Positions 16,450 to 26,107 of a stretch of 64,000 nucleotides of DNA are shown one piece after another. This stretch comes from Caulobacter rhizosphaerae (lineage in GTDB: Bacteria; Pseudomonadota; Alphaproteobacteria; Caulobacterales; Caulobacteraceae). The notes under the pieces were generated by a model. That model was given only the letters and a program-made list of their open reading frames with translations. It was not told the DNA's origin and searched no databases. A program made the position numbers and the translations under genes. The number at the start of each line of letters is the position of its first letter. Position 1 is the stretch's first letter. The stretch covers positions 496,001-560,000 of the forward strand of contig NZ_CP048815.1 in the NCBI RefSeq assembly GCF_010977555.1, read 5' to 3'.

Positions 16450-18159
16450 ATGACCATCGACAGACGCAGGGCCCTGGCCCTTTTCGGCCTGGGCGGCGCG
16501 AGCGCGGCCGGCGAGGCGATGGCGGCGGCCCCGCGGGGCCTGTTCGCCGGCCGGGCCGCCTTCCTGCACGGCGTGGCCTCGGGCGATCCGCTGGAGGACC
16601 GGGTGGTGCTGTGGACTCGGATCACGGCCGAGGCCACGACCGCGCCGATCGCCGTGCGCTGGGACGTGGCGACCGATCCCGGCTTCAAGGCCATCGTCCG
16701 CCAGGGCCAGGCCACCGCCGTCGCGGCCCGGGACTATACGGTCAAGGTCGACGTCACGGGCCTGAAGCCGGCGACCGACTACTTCTACCGCTTCCGATAT
16801 GTCCGGAAGGGCAAGCCGTTCGGCAAGGCCGTGGGCGGCCGCACGCGCACCCTGCCCAAGGGCCAGGTCCGGGACGTCGTCCTGGCCGTGGTCTCGTGCG
16901 CCCTCTACCCCAACGGCTATTTCAACGCCTATGACGCCATCGCCAAGCTGCCGCGCGTCGACGCCGTGTTGCACCTGGGGGACTACATCTACGAGTACGG
17001 CGCCGCGCCCGGCGACTACGGCATGGACTCGCCGACCGCCAAGACCCGCGCGCCCGATCCGCCGCGCGAACTGCTCAGCCTGGCCGACTACCGCCGCCGC
17101 CACGCCCTCTACAAGACCGACCCCGCCCAGCAGGCCGCCCACGCCCGCGCGCCCTGGATCGTGGTCTGGGACGACCACGAGACCGCCGACAACAGCTGGA
17201 TCGGCGGGGCCGAGAACCACCAGCCCGCCACCGAGGGCGACTGGGCCAAGCGCAAGGCGGCCGGGATCAAGGCCTATTACGAGTGGATGCCGATCCGCGA
17301 GCCGGCGGCCGGGACCCTGCCAGAGGCGTGCTGGCGGCGCTTCCAGTTCGGCGACGTCGCCACCCTGCTGATGACCGAGACCCGGCTGACGGCCCGCACC
17401 CACCAGCTGGACTATGGTCGCGACCTGGCCGGGGCGGACGGCAAGCCCGACATGGCCGCCTTCGCCGCCAAGCTCAACGACCCCGACCGGCGGATGATTG
17501 GCCAGGGCCAGGAGCAATGGCTGGCCCGCGAGATCGACGCCTCGATGAAGGCCGGCACGGCCTGGCAGGTGCTGGGCAACCAGGTGGTGATGGCCCGGGT
17601 GGTCCCGCCCGACCTGAAGGCGACCATGGGCGAAGCGGCCTACGCCGCCCTGCTGTCCAAGCTGCCCGACTACGTCGCCAAGCCGGTGGAGGAGAGCCGG
17701 GGCCTGTCCCAGGCCGGCCTGCCCGGCAATCTGGACGCCTGGGACGGCTATCCGGCCGACCGGGCCCGGGTCCACGACATCTTCAAGGCCTACAAGGCCC
17801 GGCCCATCGTGCTGTCGGGCGACAGCCACGCCTTCTGGGTCAACGAACTGTGGGACGACGCCGGCGCCGCGCGGGTGGCGGCCGAGTTCGGGGTCACCTC
17901 GGTGACCTCGCCCGGCTATGGCGACTACCTGCCCGGCGTTCCGCTCGACACGGCCTATGCAGCCCGCAACAAGGAGGTGAAGTTCACCGACCAGGCCGCC
18001 AAGGGCTTCCTGCTGCTGACCCTCGAGCACGGCAAGGCGACGGGCGAGCTGGTCGCGGTGTCGACGATCCTCGATCCCCAGTACCAGACGCGGGTGCTGA
18101 AGCGGTTCGTCGTGACGCCAGGCGACGGCGGCGGGGTCAAGGCGCTGGCGGCGGGGTGA
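16450..18159 (+). CDS. phoD: PhoD-family alkaline phosphatase
   Basis: A 569-residue PhoD-type metallophosphoesterase with an N-terminal Tat-like leader (DRRRALALFGLG...AMAAA). Family blocks: GVASGDPLEDRVVLWTR, an N-terminal fibronectin-like domain, HLGDYIYEYG, VWDDHE, and SGDSHAFW near residue 456. PhoD is an exported phosphatase/phosphodiesterase using Fe3+ and Ca2+, usually made under phosphate limitation. The ATG at 16450 puts the twin arginines at the very N-terminus, which favours it over an upstream in-frame codon. No clear PHO box was identified. It probably forms a functional pair with the upstream TonB receptor. Confidence 0.92.
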   Translation: MTIDRRRALALFGLGGASAAGEAMAAAPRGLFAGRAAFLHGVASGDPLEDRVVLWTRITAEATTAPIAVRWDVATDPGFKAIVRQGQATAVAARDYTVKVDVTGLKPATDYFYRFRYVRKGKPFGKAVGGRTRTLPKGQVRDVVLAVVSCALYPNGYFNAYDAIAKLPRVDAVLHLGDYIYEYGAAPGDYGMDSPTAKTRAPDPPRELLSLADYRRRHALYKTDPAQQAAHARAPWIVVWDDHETADNSWIGGAENHQPATEGDWAKRKAAGIKAYYEWMPIREPAAGTLPEACWRRFQFGDVATLLMTETRLTARTHQLDYGRDLAGADGKPDMAAFAAKLNDPDRRMIGQGQEQWLAREIDASMKAGTAWQVLGNQVVMARVVPPDLKATMGEAAYAALLSKLPDYVAKPVEESRGLSQAGLPGNLDAWDGYPADRARVHDIFKAYKARPIVLSGDSHAFWVNELWDDAGAARVAAEFGVTSVTSPGYGDYLPGVPLDTAYAARNKEVKFTDQAAKGFLLLTLEHGKATGELVAVSTILDPQYQTRVLKRFVVTPGDGGGVKALAAG

Positions 18160-18166
18160 TTTTCAG

Positions 18167-18200
18167 TCCGCTCATCCTGGCATTCGCCGGGATGAGCGGA
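18167..18200. terminator. Bidirectional terminator hairpin between phoD and methyltransferase
   Basis: Arms 18167-18177 and 18190-18200 are exact reverse complements (TCCGCTCATCC / GGATGAGCGGA), and the stem extends inward to a 4-nt loop. It separates two convergent genes. The T-run is weak on the plus strand (TCTATTTG), while the minus strand exits into a short A/T stretch (TGAAAATC), also without a proper U-tract. Confidence 0.7.
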
Positions 18201-18226
18201 TCTATTTGATATCTCCGGTCTCGCCC

Positions 18227-18892
18227 TCAGCCGATCCGCATGGACAGCTCGACGTCCTCGGCGAACGGCGTGGACAGGTAGCCCGACGCCGGAGAGCGCA
18301 CGCGCGCCAGGTAGTCGGGACTGTAGTCGGCGTTGTCGGCGACGATCAGGGCGCCCGGCCGCAGGCGGCTTTCCACCAGGCCGAGGATGTCGGGATACAG
18401 CGCCTTAGCGCCGTCCAGCAGCAGCAGGTCGATGGTCTCGGGCAGGTCGACGCTCAGCGTCTGCAAGGCGTCGCCCTGGCGGATCTCGACCAGGTCGATC
18501 AGGCCGCCGGCCATCAGGTTGCCCCGGGCCCGCTCGATCTTGGACGGCTCGAACTCGCTGGTGATCAGCACGCCGCCGCCGTTGTCGCGCAGGGCCGCGG
18601 CCAGGTAGAGGGTCGAGATTCCGAACGAGGTCCCGAACTCGACGATCGTGCGGGCGCCGCCGCTGCGGGCCAGCATGTAGAGCAGCAGGCCGGTCTCGCG
18701 CGAGACGGCCAGGGGGAAGTCTTTCATCTGGCTGTAGAAGTCGAGATAGTCGGTCTTGCTCTGCATCAGACGCCGATGCTGTTCGACCGACAGGGCCGCC
18801 GCCAGGGGACTGCTCATCGGCGAGGCGGCGTCGGCTTCCTCGAACAGACGATCCAGCAGGGGCGCCACCGGGGCGGTGGTCAGGGTGTTCAT
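18227..18892 (-). CDS. O-methyltransferase-like SAM-dependent methyltransferase
   Basis: A 221-residue class I methyltransferase resembling the family 3 O-methyltransferases (CCoAOMT-like). Motif I reads VEFGTSFGISTLYLA; the acidic residue following is in SEFEPSKIERAR; IDLLLLDGAK carries the metal-associated Asp region, and ALIVADNADY matches motif III/IV. The start MNTLTTAP at 18892 places a GGAAATTCC stretch just upstream. It is divergent from a TetR regulator 92 bp away, which probably controls it. The methyl acceptor is unknown. Confidence 0.85.
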   Translation of the reverse strand: MNTLTTAPVAPLLDRLFEEADAASPMSSPLAAALSVEQHRRLMQSKTDYLDFYSQMKDFPLAVSRETGLLLYMLARSGGARTIVEFGTSFGISTLYLAAALRDNGGGVLITSEFEPSKIERARGNLMAGGLIDLVEIRQGDALQTLSVDLPETIDLLLLDGAKALYPDILGLVESRLRPGALIVADNADYSPDYLARVRSPASGYLSTPFAEDVELSMRIG

Positions 18893-18984
18893 GGGAAATT
18901 CCGATCTGAAAGGCGCGTCCTTGCGCCGCCTCAAGAAATGCGACTAATTCGTCAGATTGACTATTCGCATCGCCCCAGGCCCCG

Positions 18985-19623
18985 ATGACCGATCGCCGAA
19001 GCCCCCGGATTTCCTCACGAAAGCAGCCTCGCCAGGCCCGCTCGACCGAACTCGTTTCCGCCATTCTGGAGGCCGCTGTTCAGGTTTTGGCCAAGGAGGG
19101 CGCGGGGCGCTTCACCACCGCGCGGGTCGCCGAAAAGGCCGGGGTCAGCGTCGGCTCGGTCTATCAGTACTTCCCCAACAAGGCCGCGATCCTTTTCCGG
19201 CTGCAGAGCGACGAATGGCGCCAGACCACCGGCCTGCTGCGCGCCATCCTCGAGGACGTCGACCGCCCGCCGTTCGAGCGGCTGCGCACCCTGGTCCACG
19301 CCTTCATCCGCTCCGAATGCGAGGAAGCCGAAATGCGGGTGGCGCTCAACGACGCCGCTCCGCTCTATCGCGACGCGCCCGAGGCCCAGGACGCCAAGGC
19401 GGCGGGCGCCGACATCGTCCAGGGCTTCCTGCGCGAGGCGCTGCCTAGAGTCTCGGAGACCCGGCGGGTCCTGGCCGGCGACCTGATCAAGGCCACGCTC
19501 AGCCAGGTGGGCAAGGACTTCTCGGAAACGCCGCGAACGGAGGCCGAGATCGCGGCCTACAGCGACGCCATGGCCGACATGTTCCAGGCCTATCTGCGGG
19601 CGCTGGAGGCTGGCGCGGCGTAG
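18985..19623 (+). CDS. TetR-family regulator divergent from the methyltransferase
   Basis: A 212-residue TetR protein. The DNA-binding domain spans about residues 17-65 (RSTELVSAILEAAVQVLAKEG...VAEKAGVSVGSVYQYFPNKAAIL), and the C-terminal domain is helical. The 92-bp intergenic space shared with the methyltransferase holds GTCA-GAT-TGAC (18951-18961) inside a longer imperfect inverted repeat, a possible operator. A family repeat directly downstream (19640-19724) probably ends transcription. Confidence 0.9.
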   Translation: MTDRRSPRISSRKQPRQARSTELVSAILEAAVQVLAKEGAGRFTTARVAEKAGVSVGSVYQYFPNKAAILFRLQSDEWRQTTGLLRAILEDVDRPPFERLRTLVHAFIRSECEEAEMRVALNDAAPLYRDAPEAQDAKAAGADIVQGFLREALPRVSETRRVLAGDLIKATLSQVGKDFSETPRTEAEIAAYSDAMADMFQAYLRALEAGAA

Positions 19624-19639
19624 ACGCCGAGGGGCCGCC

Positions 19640-19724
19640 CTCGTCCTTCGACAGGCTCAGGATGAGGGCTAGTGGTGAGGCGATTCAGTAGAAATCCTCA
19701 TCCTGAGCTTGTCGAAGGACGAGG
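19640..19724. repeat. CCTCGTCCTTCGACA intergenic inverted repeat, copy 1
   Basis: The left arm (19640-19667) and right arm (19696-19723) are near-exact reverse complements, about 28 bases each, around a 28-base spacer. The left arm has one variant (CAGGCTC for CAAGCTC). Further copies occur at 30808-30893 and 44651-44737, and a half copy at 40669. It lies between convergent genes. Confidence 0.9.
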
Positions 19725-19741
19725 TTTTCGCCCCGCGCACC

Positions 19742-20371
19742 CTACCGCCGCTCCAGCGCGATCCGTACGCCGAACGCCACGAACACGCCGCCGGTCACCC
19801 GGTCCAGCCACTTGACCACGCCGGGCCTGCGCAGGGCCTTGGCGATCGGCGCGGTGGCCAGGATCAGGCCGCCGGCCCAGGCCAGGCCCATGACCACGTG
19901 CATCGACGCCAGCAGCAGGCCGAAGGCGGCGGGGCTGGCGTCGGCGGGGATGAACTGCGGCAGGAACGACACGTAGAACACCCCGACCTTGGGATTCAGC
20001 AGGTTGTTCCAGAAGCCCTTGGCCAGCGCCGCGGCCAGGCCGCCGGCCGGCGGAGCATCGCCCGCGCCGGTGTCGAAGGCGGCGCGCGGCTTGCGCAGCA
20101 GGCCAATGCCCAGCCAGACCAGATAGGCCGCGCCCGCCCACTTCAGGATCGTGTAGGCGGCGTGCGACGCCACCAGCAGGGCGCCGGCCCCGAACGCCGC
20201 CGCCGCGCCCCAGGCCAGGCAGCCCAGGCCGATCCCGACGGCCACGGCGCTCGCGCGCCGCCAGCCCTCGGCGGCGGCCGTGCGCAGCACCAGGGCGGTG
20301 TCCAGGCCCGGCGTGATGGTCAGCAGGCCGGCGGCCACGGCGAAGGCGATCAGGGACTGGGCGGTGGTCAT
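19742..20371 (-). CDS. LysE/RhtB-family amino-acid exporter
   Basis: A 209-residue inner-membrane protein with about six hydrophobic segments and the family hallmarks TPGLDTALVLRTAAAEG near the N-terminus, GAAYLVWLGIGLLRK in the middle and GFWNNLLNPKVGVFYVSFLPQF (quoted in its family context) afterwards. LysE/RhtB proteins export amino acids or homoserine lactones by proton antiport. The substrate here is unknown. It runs in the same direction as the 7-helix gene upstream, 39 bp apart, so cotranscription is possible. Confidence 0.92.
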   Translation of the reverse strand: MTTAQSLIAFAVAAGLLTITPGLDTALVLRTAAAEGWRRASAVAVGIGLGCLAWGAAAAFGAGALLVASHAAYTILKWAGAAYLVWLGIGLLRKPRAAFDTGAGDAPPAGGLAAALAKGFWNNLLNPKVGVFYVSFLPQFIPADASPAAFGLLLASMHVVMGLAWAGGLILATAPIAKALRRPGVVKWLDRVTGGVFVAFGVRIALERR

Positions 20372-20410
20372 GCCGACCTTGTCCGCCGCGCCCCGGCTCG
20401 ACGCAAGCGC

Positions 20411-21217
20411 TCAGCCCGCGATGCGGCCGATGGCGGCGGCGATCGCCTGCCAGGCCGGCGATTCGGCGACGGGGACCTGGGTCAAGTGCAGCACCAGCAT
20501 GGCCGCTCCGCCGATCAGATAGACCGGATGAGGACGTCCGCGCGTGCGCCAGTCGACCCACATCGCCAGGAACAGCAGCAGGTCGCCGAGCAGGGCCGGC
20601 GGGACGGCCACGAAGACCGGCGGCGCGCCCACCAGGGGCAGGCCGGGCGGCGGGGTTGGCGGCGGCCCGCCGTGCGGGGCCAGGAAGGTCAGGAACCAGC
20701 GGGCGATCGGCGCGCCCAGCATCGAGATCGTGGCCAGCAGCAGCAGGCGCTTGTGGGTCTCCGGCCGCCTGATGTTGACGATCGCCAGGATGAAAAGCAC
20801 GGCGAAGAAGCCGATCCCGCCCATGCTGACCCAGGCGAAGGCGCGCACGTAATGGGCCAGGCCCTCGGGCTGGCCGGGCAGCGAGGCCTGGGCGACCCGC
20901 AGCGAGACGACGGCGGTGACCACGAACACCATGGCGGTGGCGATGGCCACGCCCAGCATGCCCCAGGTGCGGTGGGCGACGGTCTTGCCCTGGGCCACCA
21001 GCCAGGTCTGGGTGCAGAACAGCGCCATCCACGAGAACAGCACCAGGCCGTGGATATGAACCAGGGGCTCGGCCCTGAACCGGCCCTGGGCCATGGGCAG
21101 GAAATAGGTCGGCATGAAGCCGAGCACCGCGATGGCCAGGCAGGTCAACGCCATGGCGAAATAGAATTGGTGCGAGGCGTTGGCCTTCGCACCGGTTCGC
21201 AAAGCCGCTTCGGTCAT
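20411..21217 (-). CDS. Seven-helix membrane protein of unknown function
   Basis: A 268-residue integral membrane protein with about seven hydrophobic helices. Conserved-looking histidines include VHIHGLVLFSW near residues 55-65, QGKTVAHRTWG near 80-90, and a late HLTQVP. The paired-His arrangement recalls haem-binding or DUF2306-like membrane proteins, but I cannot assign a family with certainty. The start at 21217 avoids 12 extra upstream codons without a hydrophobic or signal character. It is upstream of, and codirectional with, the LysE gene. Confidence 0.7.
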   Translation of the reverse strand: MTEAALRTGAKANASHQFYFAMALTCLAIAVLGFMPTYFLPMAQGRFRAEPLVHIHGLVLFSWMALFCTQTWLVAQGKTVAHRTWGMLGVAIATAMVFVVTAVVSLRVAQASLPGQPEGLAHYVRAFAWVSMGGIGFFAVLFILAIVNIRRPETHKRLLLLATISMLGAPIARWFLTFLAPHGGPPPTPPPGLPLVGAPPVFVAVPPALLGDLLLFLAMWVDWRTRGRPHPVYLIGGAAMLVLHLTQVPVAESPAWQAIAAAIGRIAG

Positions 21218-21379
21218 GTGTCGCGCCCCCGTCAGTCCCCAGGACGACGATGCCACAGATCCCGTCGCCTGTAACGCCAGCGTACCCGCGTTCTTCGACC
21301 GCCGGTCTTCACGCGATCTGCACGTTCCCTGGCCGCCGGCTCGATGCGGGCCGGGCAGGCTGACGGCATGAGAAGAGCC

Positions 21380-21784
21380 CTAGGCCTCGCGCTCGACCAG
21401 CGCGTCGTTCTCCCAGACGCGGTAGAAGCACGAGCGGAAGCCCACGTGGCAGGCGCCGCCGTCGCCTTGCGGCCGGACCTTGATCAGCACGGCGTCCTGG
21501 TCGCAGTCGATCCGCAGCTCGGTGACGACCTGCAGCTGGCCGCTGGTCTCGCCCTTCTTCCACAGGCTGTTACGCGAGCGGCTGAAATAGTGGGCGATCC
21601 CGGTGTCCAGGGTCAGCTTCAGGGCCTCGTCGTTCATCCAGGCGAACATCAGGATCTCGCCGGTGTCGGCGTGTTGGGCGATGGCGGCGACCAGGCCGCT
21701 GGCGTCGAAGCGCGGCGTGATCGCGGCGCCGCGCTCCAGGGCGGTCTTGTCGGCGGCGGGCGGGAAGATCGAGGAAGCGGTCAT
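21380..21784 (-). CDS. hisI: Phosphoribosyl-AMP cyclohydrolase
   Basis: A 134-residue HisI protein (monofunctional; no HisE pyrophosphatase domain). It opens the adenine ring of PR-AMP in the third step of histidine synthesis. Visible motifs are [26 protein letters not shown] (shortened in reading), THYSRSR-like [32 protein letters not shown] with the metal-binding Cys/Asp, and [14 protein letters not shown] with the zinc cysteines. Other his genes are not in the window, so hisI is separate from any his operon here. Confidence 0.96.
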   Translation of the reverse strand: MTASSIFPPAADKTALERGAAITPRFDASGLVAAIAQHADTGEILMFAWMNDEALKLTLDTGIAHYFSRSRNSLWKKGETSGQLQVVTELRIDCDQDAVLIKVRPQGDGGACHVGFRSCFYRVWENDALVEREA

Positions 21785-21814
21785 GGGCGCAAATATGGCG
21801 CCCCCTCGCCGGGG

Positions 21815-22669
21815 GTCAAAGACTGGATCAAGGAACGGGTCGCGGCGCTGGACGCCTTCGCGCGGCCCTGGGCCGAGCGCTCGCGCCTCAGGGGCTGGAC
21901 CTACGAGTTCCTGCTGTTCGGCCTCAAGCAGGCCTGGGCCTGCCTGTTCGGCGGGCTGATGCTGGCGATGATCGTCGGCACGCACCTGTGGTGGCCCGCC
22001 TTCTTTGAAAGTGGGGGCGCGTCGCTGGCGCGCTACGACTTCCTCGTCCTCGCCGCGCTGGCCATCCAGGTCGCCCTGCTGGCCCTGAGGCTGGAGCGCT
22101 GGGACGAGGCGGCGGTGATCGCGGTCTTCCATGTGGTCGGTACGGTCATGGAGGTGTTCAAGACCGCCCACGGCTCGTGGATCTATCCCGAGCCCGGCCT
22201 GCTGAAGATTGCCGGCGTGCCGCTGTTCAGCGGCTTCATGTACGCCTGCATCGGCAGCTACATCGCCCGCGTCTGGCGGCTGATGGACTTCCGCTTCGTA
22301 CGTTACCCGCCCGCCTGGACGACCTGGACCTTGGCGGTTCTGGCCTACCTGAACTTCTTCACCCACCACTATGGGCCCGACATCCGGATCGGCCTGTTCG
22401 CGGCGTCCGTCCTGCTGTTCGGCCGCACCTGGGTGACGTTCACGCCCGACCGGACGCCGCGCCGCATGCCGCTGCTGCTGGGCTTCGGACTGGTCGCCCT
22501 GTTCATCTGGTTCGCGGAGAACCTGGGCACGCTGGCCGGCGCCTGGGCCTATCCCAGCCAGCGCCACGGCTGGACCCTGGTGTCGCCCGCCAAGCTGGGC
22601 GCCTGGTACCTGCTGATGCTGCTCAGCTACGTCCTGGTGACCGCGGTGCATCGGCCGAGGCGGGCGTGA
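21815..22669 (+). CDS. DUF817 family membrane protein (start unresolved)
   Basis: About 285 residues resembling DUF817: [67 protein letters not shown] and a final [17 protein letters not shown]. Roughly eight membrane helices. The reading frame is open far upstream, but between the divergent hisI start and the first conserved residues there is no in-frame ATG, GTG or TTG. Coordinates therefore begin at the first plausible residue (GTC, 21815). A CTG at about 21851 preceded by AAGGAAC, or an error in the start, are possible explanations. Confidence 0.75.
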   Translation, partial: VKDWIKERVAALDAFARPWAERSRLRGWTYEFLLFGLKQAWACLFGGLMLAMIVGTHLWWPAFFESGGASLARYDFLVLAALAIQVALLALRLERWDEAAVIAVFHVVGTVMEVFKTAHGSWIYPEPGLLKIAGVPLFSGFMYACIGSYIARVWRLMDFRFVRYPPAWTTWTLAVLAYLNFFTHHYGPDIRIGLFAASVLLFGRTWVTFTPDRTPRRMPLLLGFGLVALFIWFAENLGTLAGAWAYPSQRHGWTLVSPAKLGAWYLLMLLSYVLVTAVHRPRRA

Positions 22670-22680
22670 TGACCTGTCGA

Positions 22681-23001
22681 TCAGGTTTCGAAGATCGTCC
22701 GTATGACACCGAGCAAGGTTTCGAGATCGTCGGCGGCCAGCGCGCCCAGCTTCTTGCGCAGGCGGCGGCGATCAATGGAACGCATCTGATCCGGCACGAT
22801 CAGGCCATCCTTGCCGTTGAACACCACCGGCACGCGGAACGACGTGGCCCAGCCGCCGGTGGTCATCGGCGCGACCAGGATCGTCCGCACGACCTTGTTC
22901 AGTTCGTCGGGCGAGATGACGACGCACGGTCGGGTCTTCTGGATTTCGTGGCCGACGGTCGGATCGAAGTTGGCGAGCCAGACCTCTCCCCGGGTCACCA
23001 T
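22681..23001 (-). CDS. mazF: MazF/PemK-family endoribonuclease toxin
   Basis: A 106-residue toxin of the MazF/PemK group: [30 protein letters not shown] (abridged) with the hallmark RG-E-x-W and KTRPCVVIS segments, then [11 protein letters not shown], and [11 protein letters not shown] near the C-terminus. MazF toxins cleave mRNA at short motifs and are blocked by their antitoxin. The start ATG at 23001 lies inside the 3' end of the antitoxin gene (7-bp overlap), the usual coupled antitoxin-toxin order. Confidence 0.93.
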   Translation of the reverse strand: MVTRGEVWLANFDPTVGHEIQKTRPCVVISPDELNKVVRTILVAPMTTGGWATSFRVPVVFNGKDGLIVPDQMRSIDRRRLRKKLGALAADDLETLLGVIRTIFET

Positions 23002-23261
23002 TCGCCGTCCCATTCCTCGTCGTCGAAATCATTGCCGAATTCTGGCCAGACGAGCCCGTCGGCGCCGGCTTCCGCCATCGCGCGGGCTTCTTCTTCCCAG
23101 CCGTCGCGCGGATGCTTTTTCGGCGCCGCCACGATGATGATGCGGTCGTCTTCCATCGTCACGTCCACGGGATCGCCCGCCTCCGCGCCGATACTGGCGA
23201 GGAAGGGCTTGGGCAGGATCACCCCGGCCGAATTGCCGATCTTGCGCACCGAGGATCGCAT
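22995..23261 (-). CDS. mazE: MazE/AbrB-type antitoxin
   Basis: An 88-residue antitoxin. The N-terminal swapped-hairpin AbrB/MazE DNA-binding domain reads MRSSVRKIGNSAGVILPKPFL, and the acidic tail ends [15 protein letters not shown], a typical disordered toxin-binding region. It is first in the operon, upstream of mazF, and is expected to repress its own promoter with the toxin as co-repressor. The promoter would lie within 23262-23304, next to the A/T-rich TTATAAC at 23285-23291. Confidence 0.92.
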   Translation of the reverse strand: MRSSVRKIGNSAGVILPKPFLASIGAEAGDPVDVTMEDDRIIIVAAPKKHPRDGWEEEARAMAEAGADGLVWPEFGNDFDDEEWDGEW

Positions 23262-23304
23262 GAGGCCGTCTCCGTTAGAACGGAGTTATAACATTCTTTG
23301 GCCG

Positions 23305-24834
23305 CTACTTCCAGATCGGCTTGCCGTCCCCCGGCAACCCCAGCCGCGCCCACTTCTCGCTGACCACGTCGATCACGCTCTGGTCCATGCGGATCTCGTT
23401 TCCCCATTCGCGATGAGTCTCGGGCGGCAGCTTGTCGGTGGCGTCCAGGCCGATCTTGCTGCCCAGGCCGCTCTCGGGGCTGGCGAAGTCGAGATAGTCG
23501 ATGGGGGTGTTCTCGATCACCGTGATGTCCCGGGCCGGGTCCATCTTGGTGCTGATCGCCCACATCACGTCCTTCCAGTCGCGGGCGTTGATGTCGTGGT
23601 CCACGACGATCACCCACTTGGTGTACATGAACTGGCGCAGATAGCTCCAGACGCCCAGCATCACCCGCTTGGCGTGGCCCGGATAGGCCTTCTTCATCGA
23701 CACCACGGCGATGCGGTAGCTGCAGCCCTCGGGCGGCAGCCAGAAGTCGACGATCTCGGGGAACTGCTGGCGGATCAGCGGGATGAACACCTCGTTCAAG
23801 GCTTCTCCGAGCACGGACGGTTCGTCCGGCGGTCGCCCCGTGAAGGTGGTCAGGTAGATCGGGTTCTTCCTCATGGTGATCGCGGTCACCTGGAAGACCG
23901 GGAACGTCTCGACGCTGTTGTAGTAGCCGGTGTGGTCGCCGTAGGGGCCCTCGTCGGCATATTCGTCGAGCAGGACGTGGCCTTCGAGGACGATCTCGGC
24001 GTGGGCCGGCACCATCAGCGGCACGGTCTTGGCCGGCACCAGGTCGACCTTGGCGCCGCGCAGCAGGCCGGCGAACTGGTATTCGGAGAGCGTGTCGGGC
24101 ACCGGGGTCACGGCGGCCAGGATGGTGCCCGGATCGGCGCCCAGCACGGCGCAGGCGGGCAGGGGCTCGCGGTTGCCCGCCTTCTTGTGGCGGGCGTAGT
24201 GCTGGGCCCCGCCGCGGTGGGCCAGCCAGCGCATGATGCAGCGGTCCTTGCCCAGCACCTGCATCCGGTAGATGCCCAGGTTGAAGTCGTCCTCGCGGTC
24301 CTTGCCGGGGCCCTTGGTGACCACCAGCGGCCAGGTGATCAGCGGCGCCGGCTCTCCCGGCCAACAGGTCTGAACCGGCAGCCTGGTCAGGTCGATCTGG
24401 TCGCCGGTCAGCACCACCTCCTGCACCGGGGCCTTCTTCACCGTGCCCGGCCGCATGGCCATCACGGTCTTGGCCAGGGGCAGCATGTCCAGCGCGTCTT
24501 TCAGGCCCTTGGGCGGCTGGGGCTGGCGCAGGAAGGCCAACAGCTCGCCGACCTCGCGCAGCTCGCCGGCCGTGGTGCGCGGCTCGCCGCCCAGGGTGAC
24601 GCCCATGGCCACGCGCTTGACCGTGCCGAACAGGTTGGCCAGGGCCGGCATGGGCGAGCGCGAGCCGTCGGGCAGGATCACGTTCTCGAACAGCACCGCC
24701 GGCCCGCCCGTGGCCAGCAGGCGCGTCTGGATCTCGGTCATCTCCAGCACGGTCGACACCGGCTCGGTCACCCGCACCAGCTCGCCCTTCGCCTCGAGGA
24801 CGTCGATGAATTCGCGCAAACTGCGATAGGCCAT
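23305..24834 (-). CDS. ubiD: UbiD family decarboxylase (3-octaprenyl-4-hydroxybenzoate carboxy-lyase)
   Basis: A 509-residue UbiD-type enzyme, which uses prenylated FMN made by UbiX to decarboxylate the ubiquinone precursor. Landmarks are [22 protein letters not shown] (start region), [54 protein letters not shown] (substrate/prFMN loop), and [19 protein letters not shown]. Length fits E. coli UbiD. The ATG at 24834 was chosen because everything upstream in that frame lacks family similarity. ubiA is also in this window, 7 kb away, on the other strand. Confidence 0.95.
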   Translation of the reverse strand: MAYRSLREFIDVLEAKGELVRVTEPVSTVLEMTEIQTRLLATGGPAVLFENVILPDGSRSPMPALANLFGTVKRVAMGVTLGGEPRTTAGELREVGELLAFLRQPQPPKGLKDALDMLPLAKTVMAMRPGTVKKAPVQEVVLTGDQIDLTRLPVQTCWPGEPAPLITWPLVVTKGPGKDREDDFNLGIYRMQVLGKDRCIMRWLAHRGGAQHYARHKKAGNREPLPACAVLGADPGTILAAVTPVPDTLSEYQFAGLLRGAKVDLVPAKTVPLMVPAHAEIVLEGHVLLDEYADEGPYGDHTGYYNSVETFPVFQVTAITMRKNPIYLTTFTGRPPDEPSVLGEALNEVFIPLIRQQFPEIVDFWLPPEGCSYRIAVVSMKKAYPGHAKRVMLGVWSYLRQFMYTKWVIVVDHDINARDWKDVMWAISTKMDPARDITVIENTPIDYLDFASPESGLGSKIGLDATDKLPPETHREWGNEIRMDQSVIDVVSEKWARLGLPGDGKPIWK

Positions 24835-24959
24835 GGTTCGCTCCGGGGGTCCGGAGGACCCCGACCCTGCAAAGGAGCGCGACGGTCGCCGAAACCGGAT
24901 TCCGCTTTCGGCCGTCGCGCTCAGGACGGCGCGGAACCTACTCGTTTTTACCGGGCTGG

Positions 24960-25979
24960 CTACGGCGAGTTGAACGCCTCGCTCAGGACGGCGCGTAGAC
25001 GCGCCACGTGCTGGGGCGTCATTTCGCCCAGCGGACCTCGCCGGTCCGGTGGAAGATGGGCCGCCGGATCGCCATGCGTCTCGAAGACGAAGTGGTCGAA
25101 CATCTCGCGCCAGACCTCGCGTTCGACCGGCGGCAGGCCCCGCACGCTGGCCATGGCGTGGACCAGGGCGGTCAAGGGCGGGCCCAGCAGGGCCGGTGTC
25201 TCGCTCCACCAGTAATTGATCAGCACCGTGAAGGGATCGAGGGACTCGACATTATGGAACCAGCAATAGGGAATGTAGATCGCGTCGCCGGGCTCCAGTT
25301 CGGCGACCTCGGCCGCCGCCAGGGCGGTCGCATAGGCGGGGTAGCGGTCCAGGTCGGGCCGCGCCACGTCCACCAGGCTGACGGGCGGCCCCGCCGGCGT
25401 GAAGTCGAACGGCCCCAGATAGAGGTTCTTCAACTGGTCTGGCGGAAACAGGGTGAAGCGTCGCCGGCCGGCCACGGCGCAGGCGATGTTGTAGCTCATG
25501 TCGAAATGGGTGGCCGTGGTGATGGCGTTGCCGATCCAGATGCGCGGCGCGACCTCGGGGCCGACCAGGGCCAGCCGATTGGCCTCGGCGAAGCCCGGCA
25601 GGAGGCCCGGCGTCGGCGTCGACTGGACCGCGATGGCGGGCGGCCGGACGACGGGCCTCAGCTCCAGCAGCGCGGCCAACGCCCGGGCCAACGGCATGTC
25701 GTCACGTTCAAAGTTCAGGCCGCGCAGATCCGGGCTGTAAAAGAACCGTCCGTCGATGTTGGCGCTGGCGCTCAACACATTGACCGGCGCGCCGCTGTCC
25801 ATCGCGTCCAGATAGGCGACCAGCGCCTCGTCCGACCGGCGGCCAGCGACGACGGCGGGCCAGTCGGCGACCAGGCCCTTGAGGATGGCGGGTTTGCCGG
25901 CCGGCAGGATCTCGTTACGAAACCGCCCGGCGTCGACGTCGTAATAATGTGGGGTCCGGGGGAGAGAGGACGTCGACAA
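24960..25979 (-). CDS. Cupin-like (JmjC) Fe(II)/2-oxoglutarate oxygenase family protein
   Basis: A 339-residue protein of the cupin-8/JmjC group. It starts with a [12 protein letters not shown] element typical of these proteins. The facial-triad residues are visible as H158-x-D160 (ATHFDMSYN) and H242 (YCWFHNVES), with [12 protein letters not shown] and [13 protein letters not shown] between. Members hydroxylate proteins or small molecules. In Caulobacterales they often sit near tryptophan-halogenase-family and DUF6445 genes in TonB-linked loci; here such partners are at 0.2-2.5 kb and 48.7 kb. The immediate neighbours are ubiD (same strand) and a DUF4153 gene (divergent). Confidence 0.88.
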   Translation of the reverse strand: MSTSSLPRTPHYYDVDAGRFRNEILPAGKPAILKGLVADWPAVVAGRRSDEALVAYLDAMDSGAPVNVLSASANIDGRFFYSPDLRGLNFERDDMPLARALAALLELRPVVRPPAIAVQSTPTPGLLPGFAEANRLALVGPEVAPRIWIGNAITTATHFDMSYNIACAVAGRRRFTLFPPDQLKNLYLGPFDFTPAGPPVSLVDVARPDLDRYPAYATALAAAEVAELEPGDAIYIPYCWFHNVESLDPFTVLINYWWSETPALLGPPLTALVHAMASVRGLPPVEREVWREMFDHFVFETHGDPAAHLPPDRRGPLGEMTPQHVARLRAVLSEAFNSP

Positions 25980-26107
25980 GCTGCGGCTCCTGGGCGGTCG
26001 CCTTCTCGTAGAGCAAGGTTCGGCCGCGCCGCAAGCTCGACCCTAGGCGCCGGTCGCCGCACATGCTCCTGTCGTCGGTGGATCGCCAAGGTTGTGAGGG
26101 ACCGGTC

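Noticed and set aside
14202..16715. Long open frame on the minus strand across the TonB receptor
   Set aside because: It lies opposite a fully supported TonB-receptor gene, its product is an unstructured Gly/Arg/Ala/Val/His-rich sequence with no family motif, and its existence follows from high GC and few stop codons.
24835..25209. Upstream extension of UbiD
   Set aside because: The extension overlaps the opposite-frame cupin gene and lacks UbiD similarity; the ATG at 24834 matches the family start.
22177..25215. About 1,000-codon plus-strand open frame through DUF817, MazEF and UbiD
   Set aside because: It crosses several well-supported genes in the antisense frame and has the low-complexity composition of a GC artefact.
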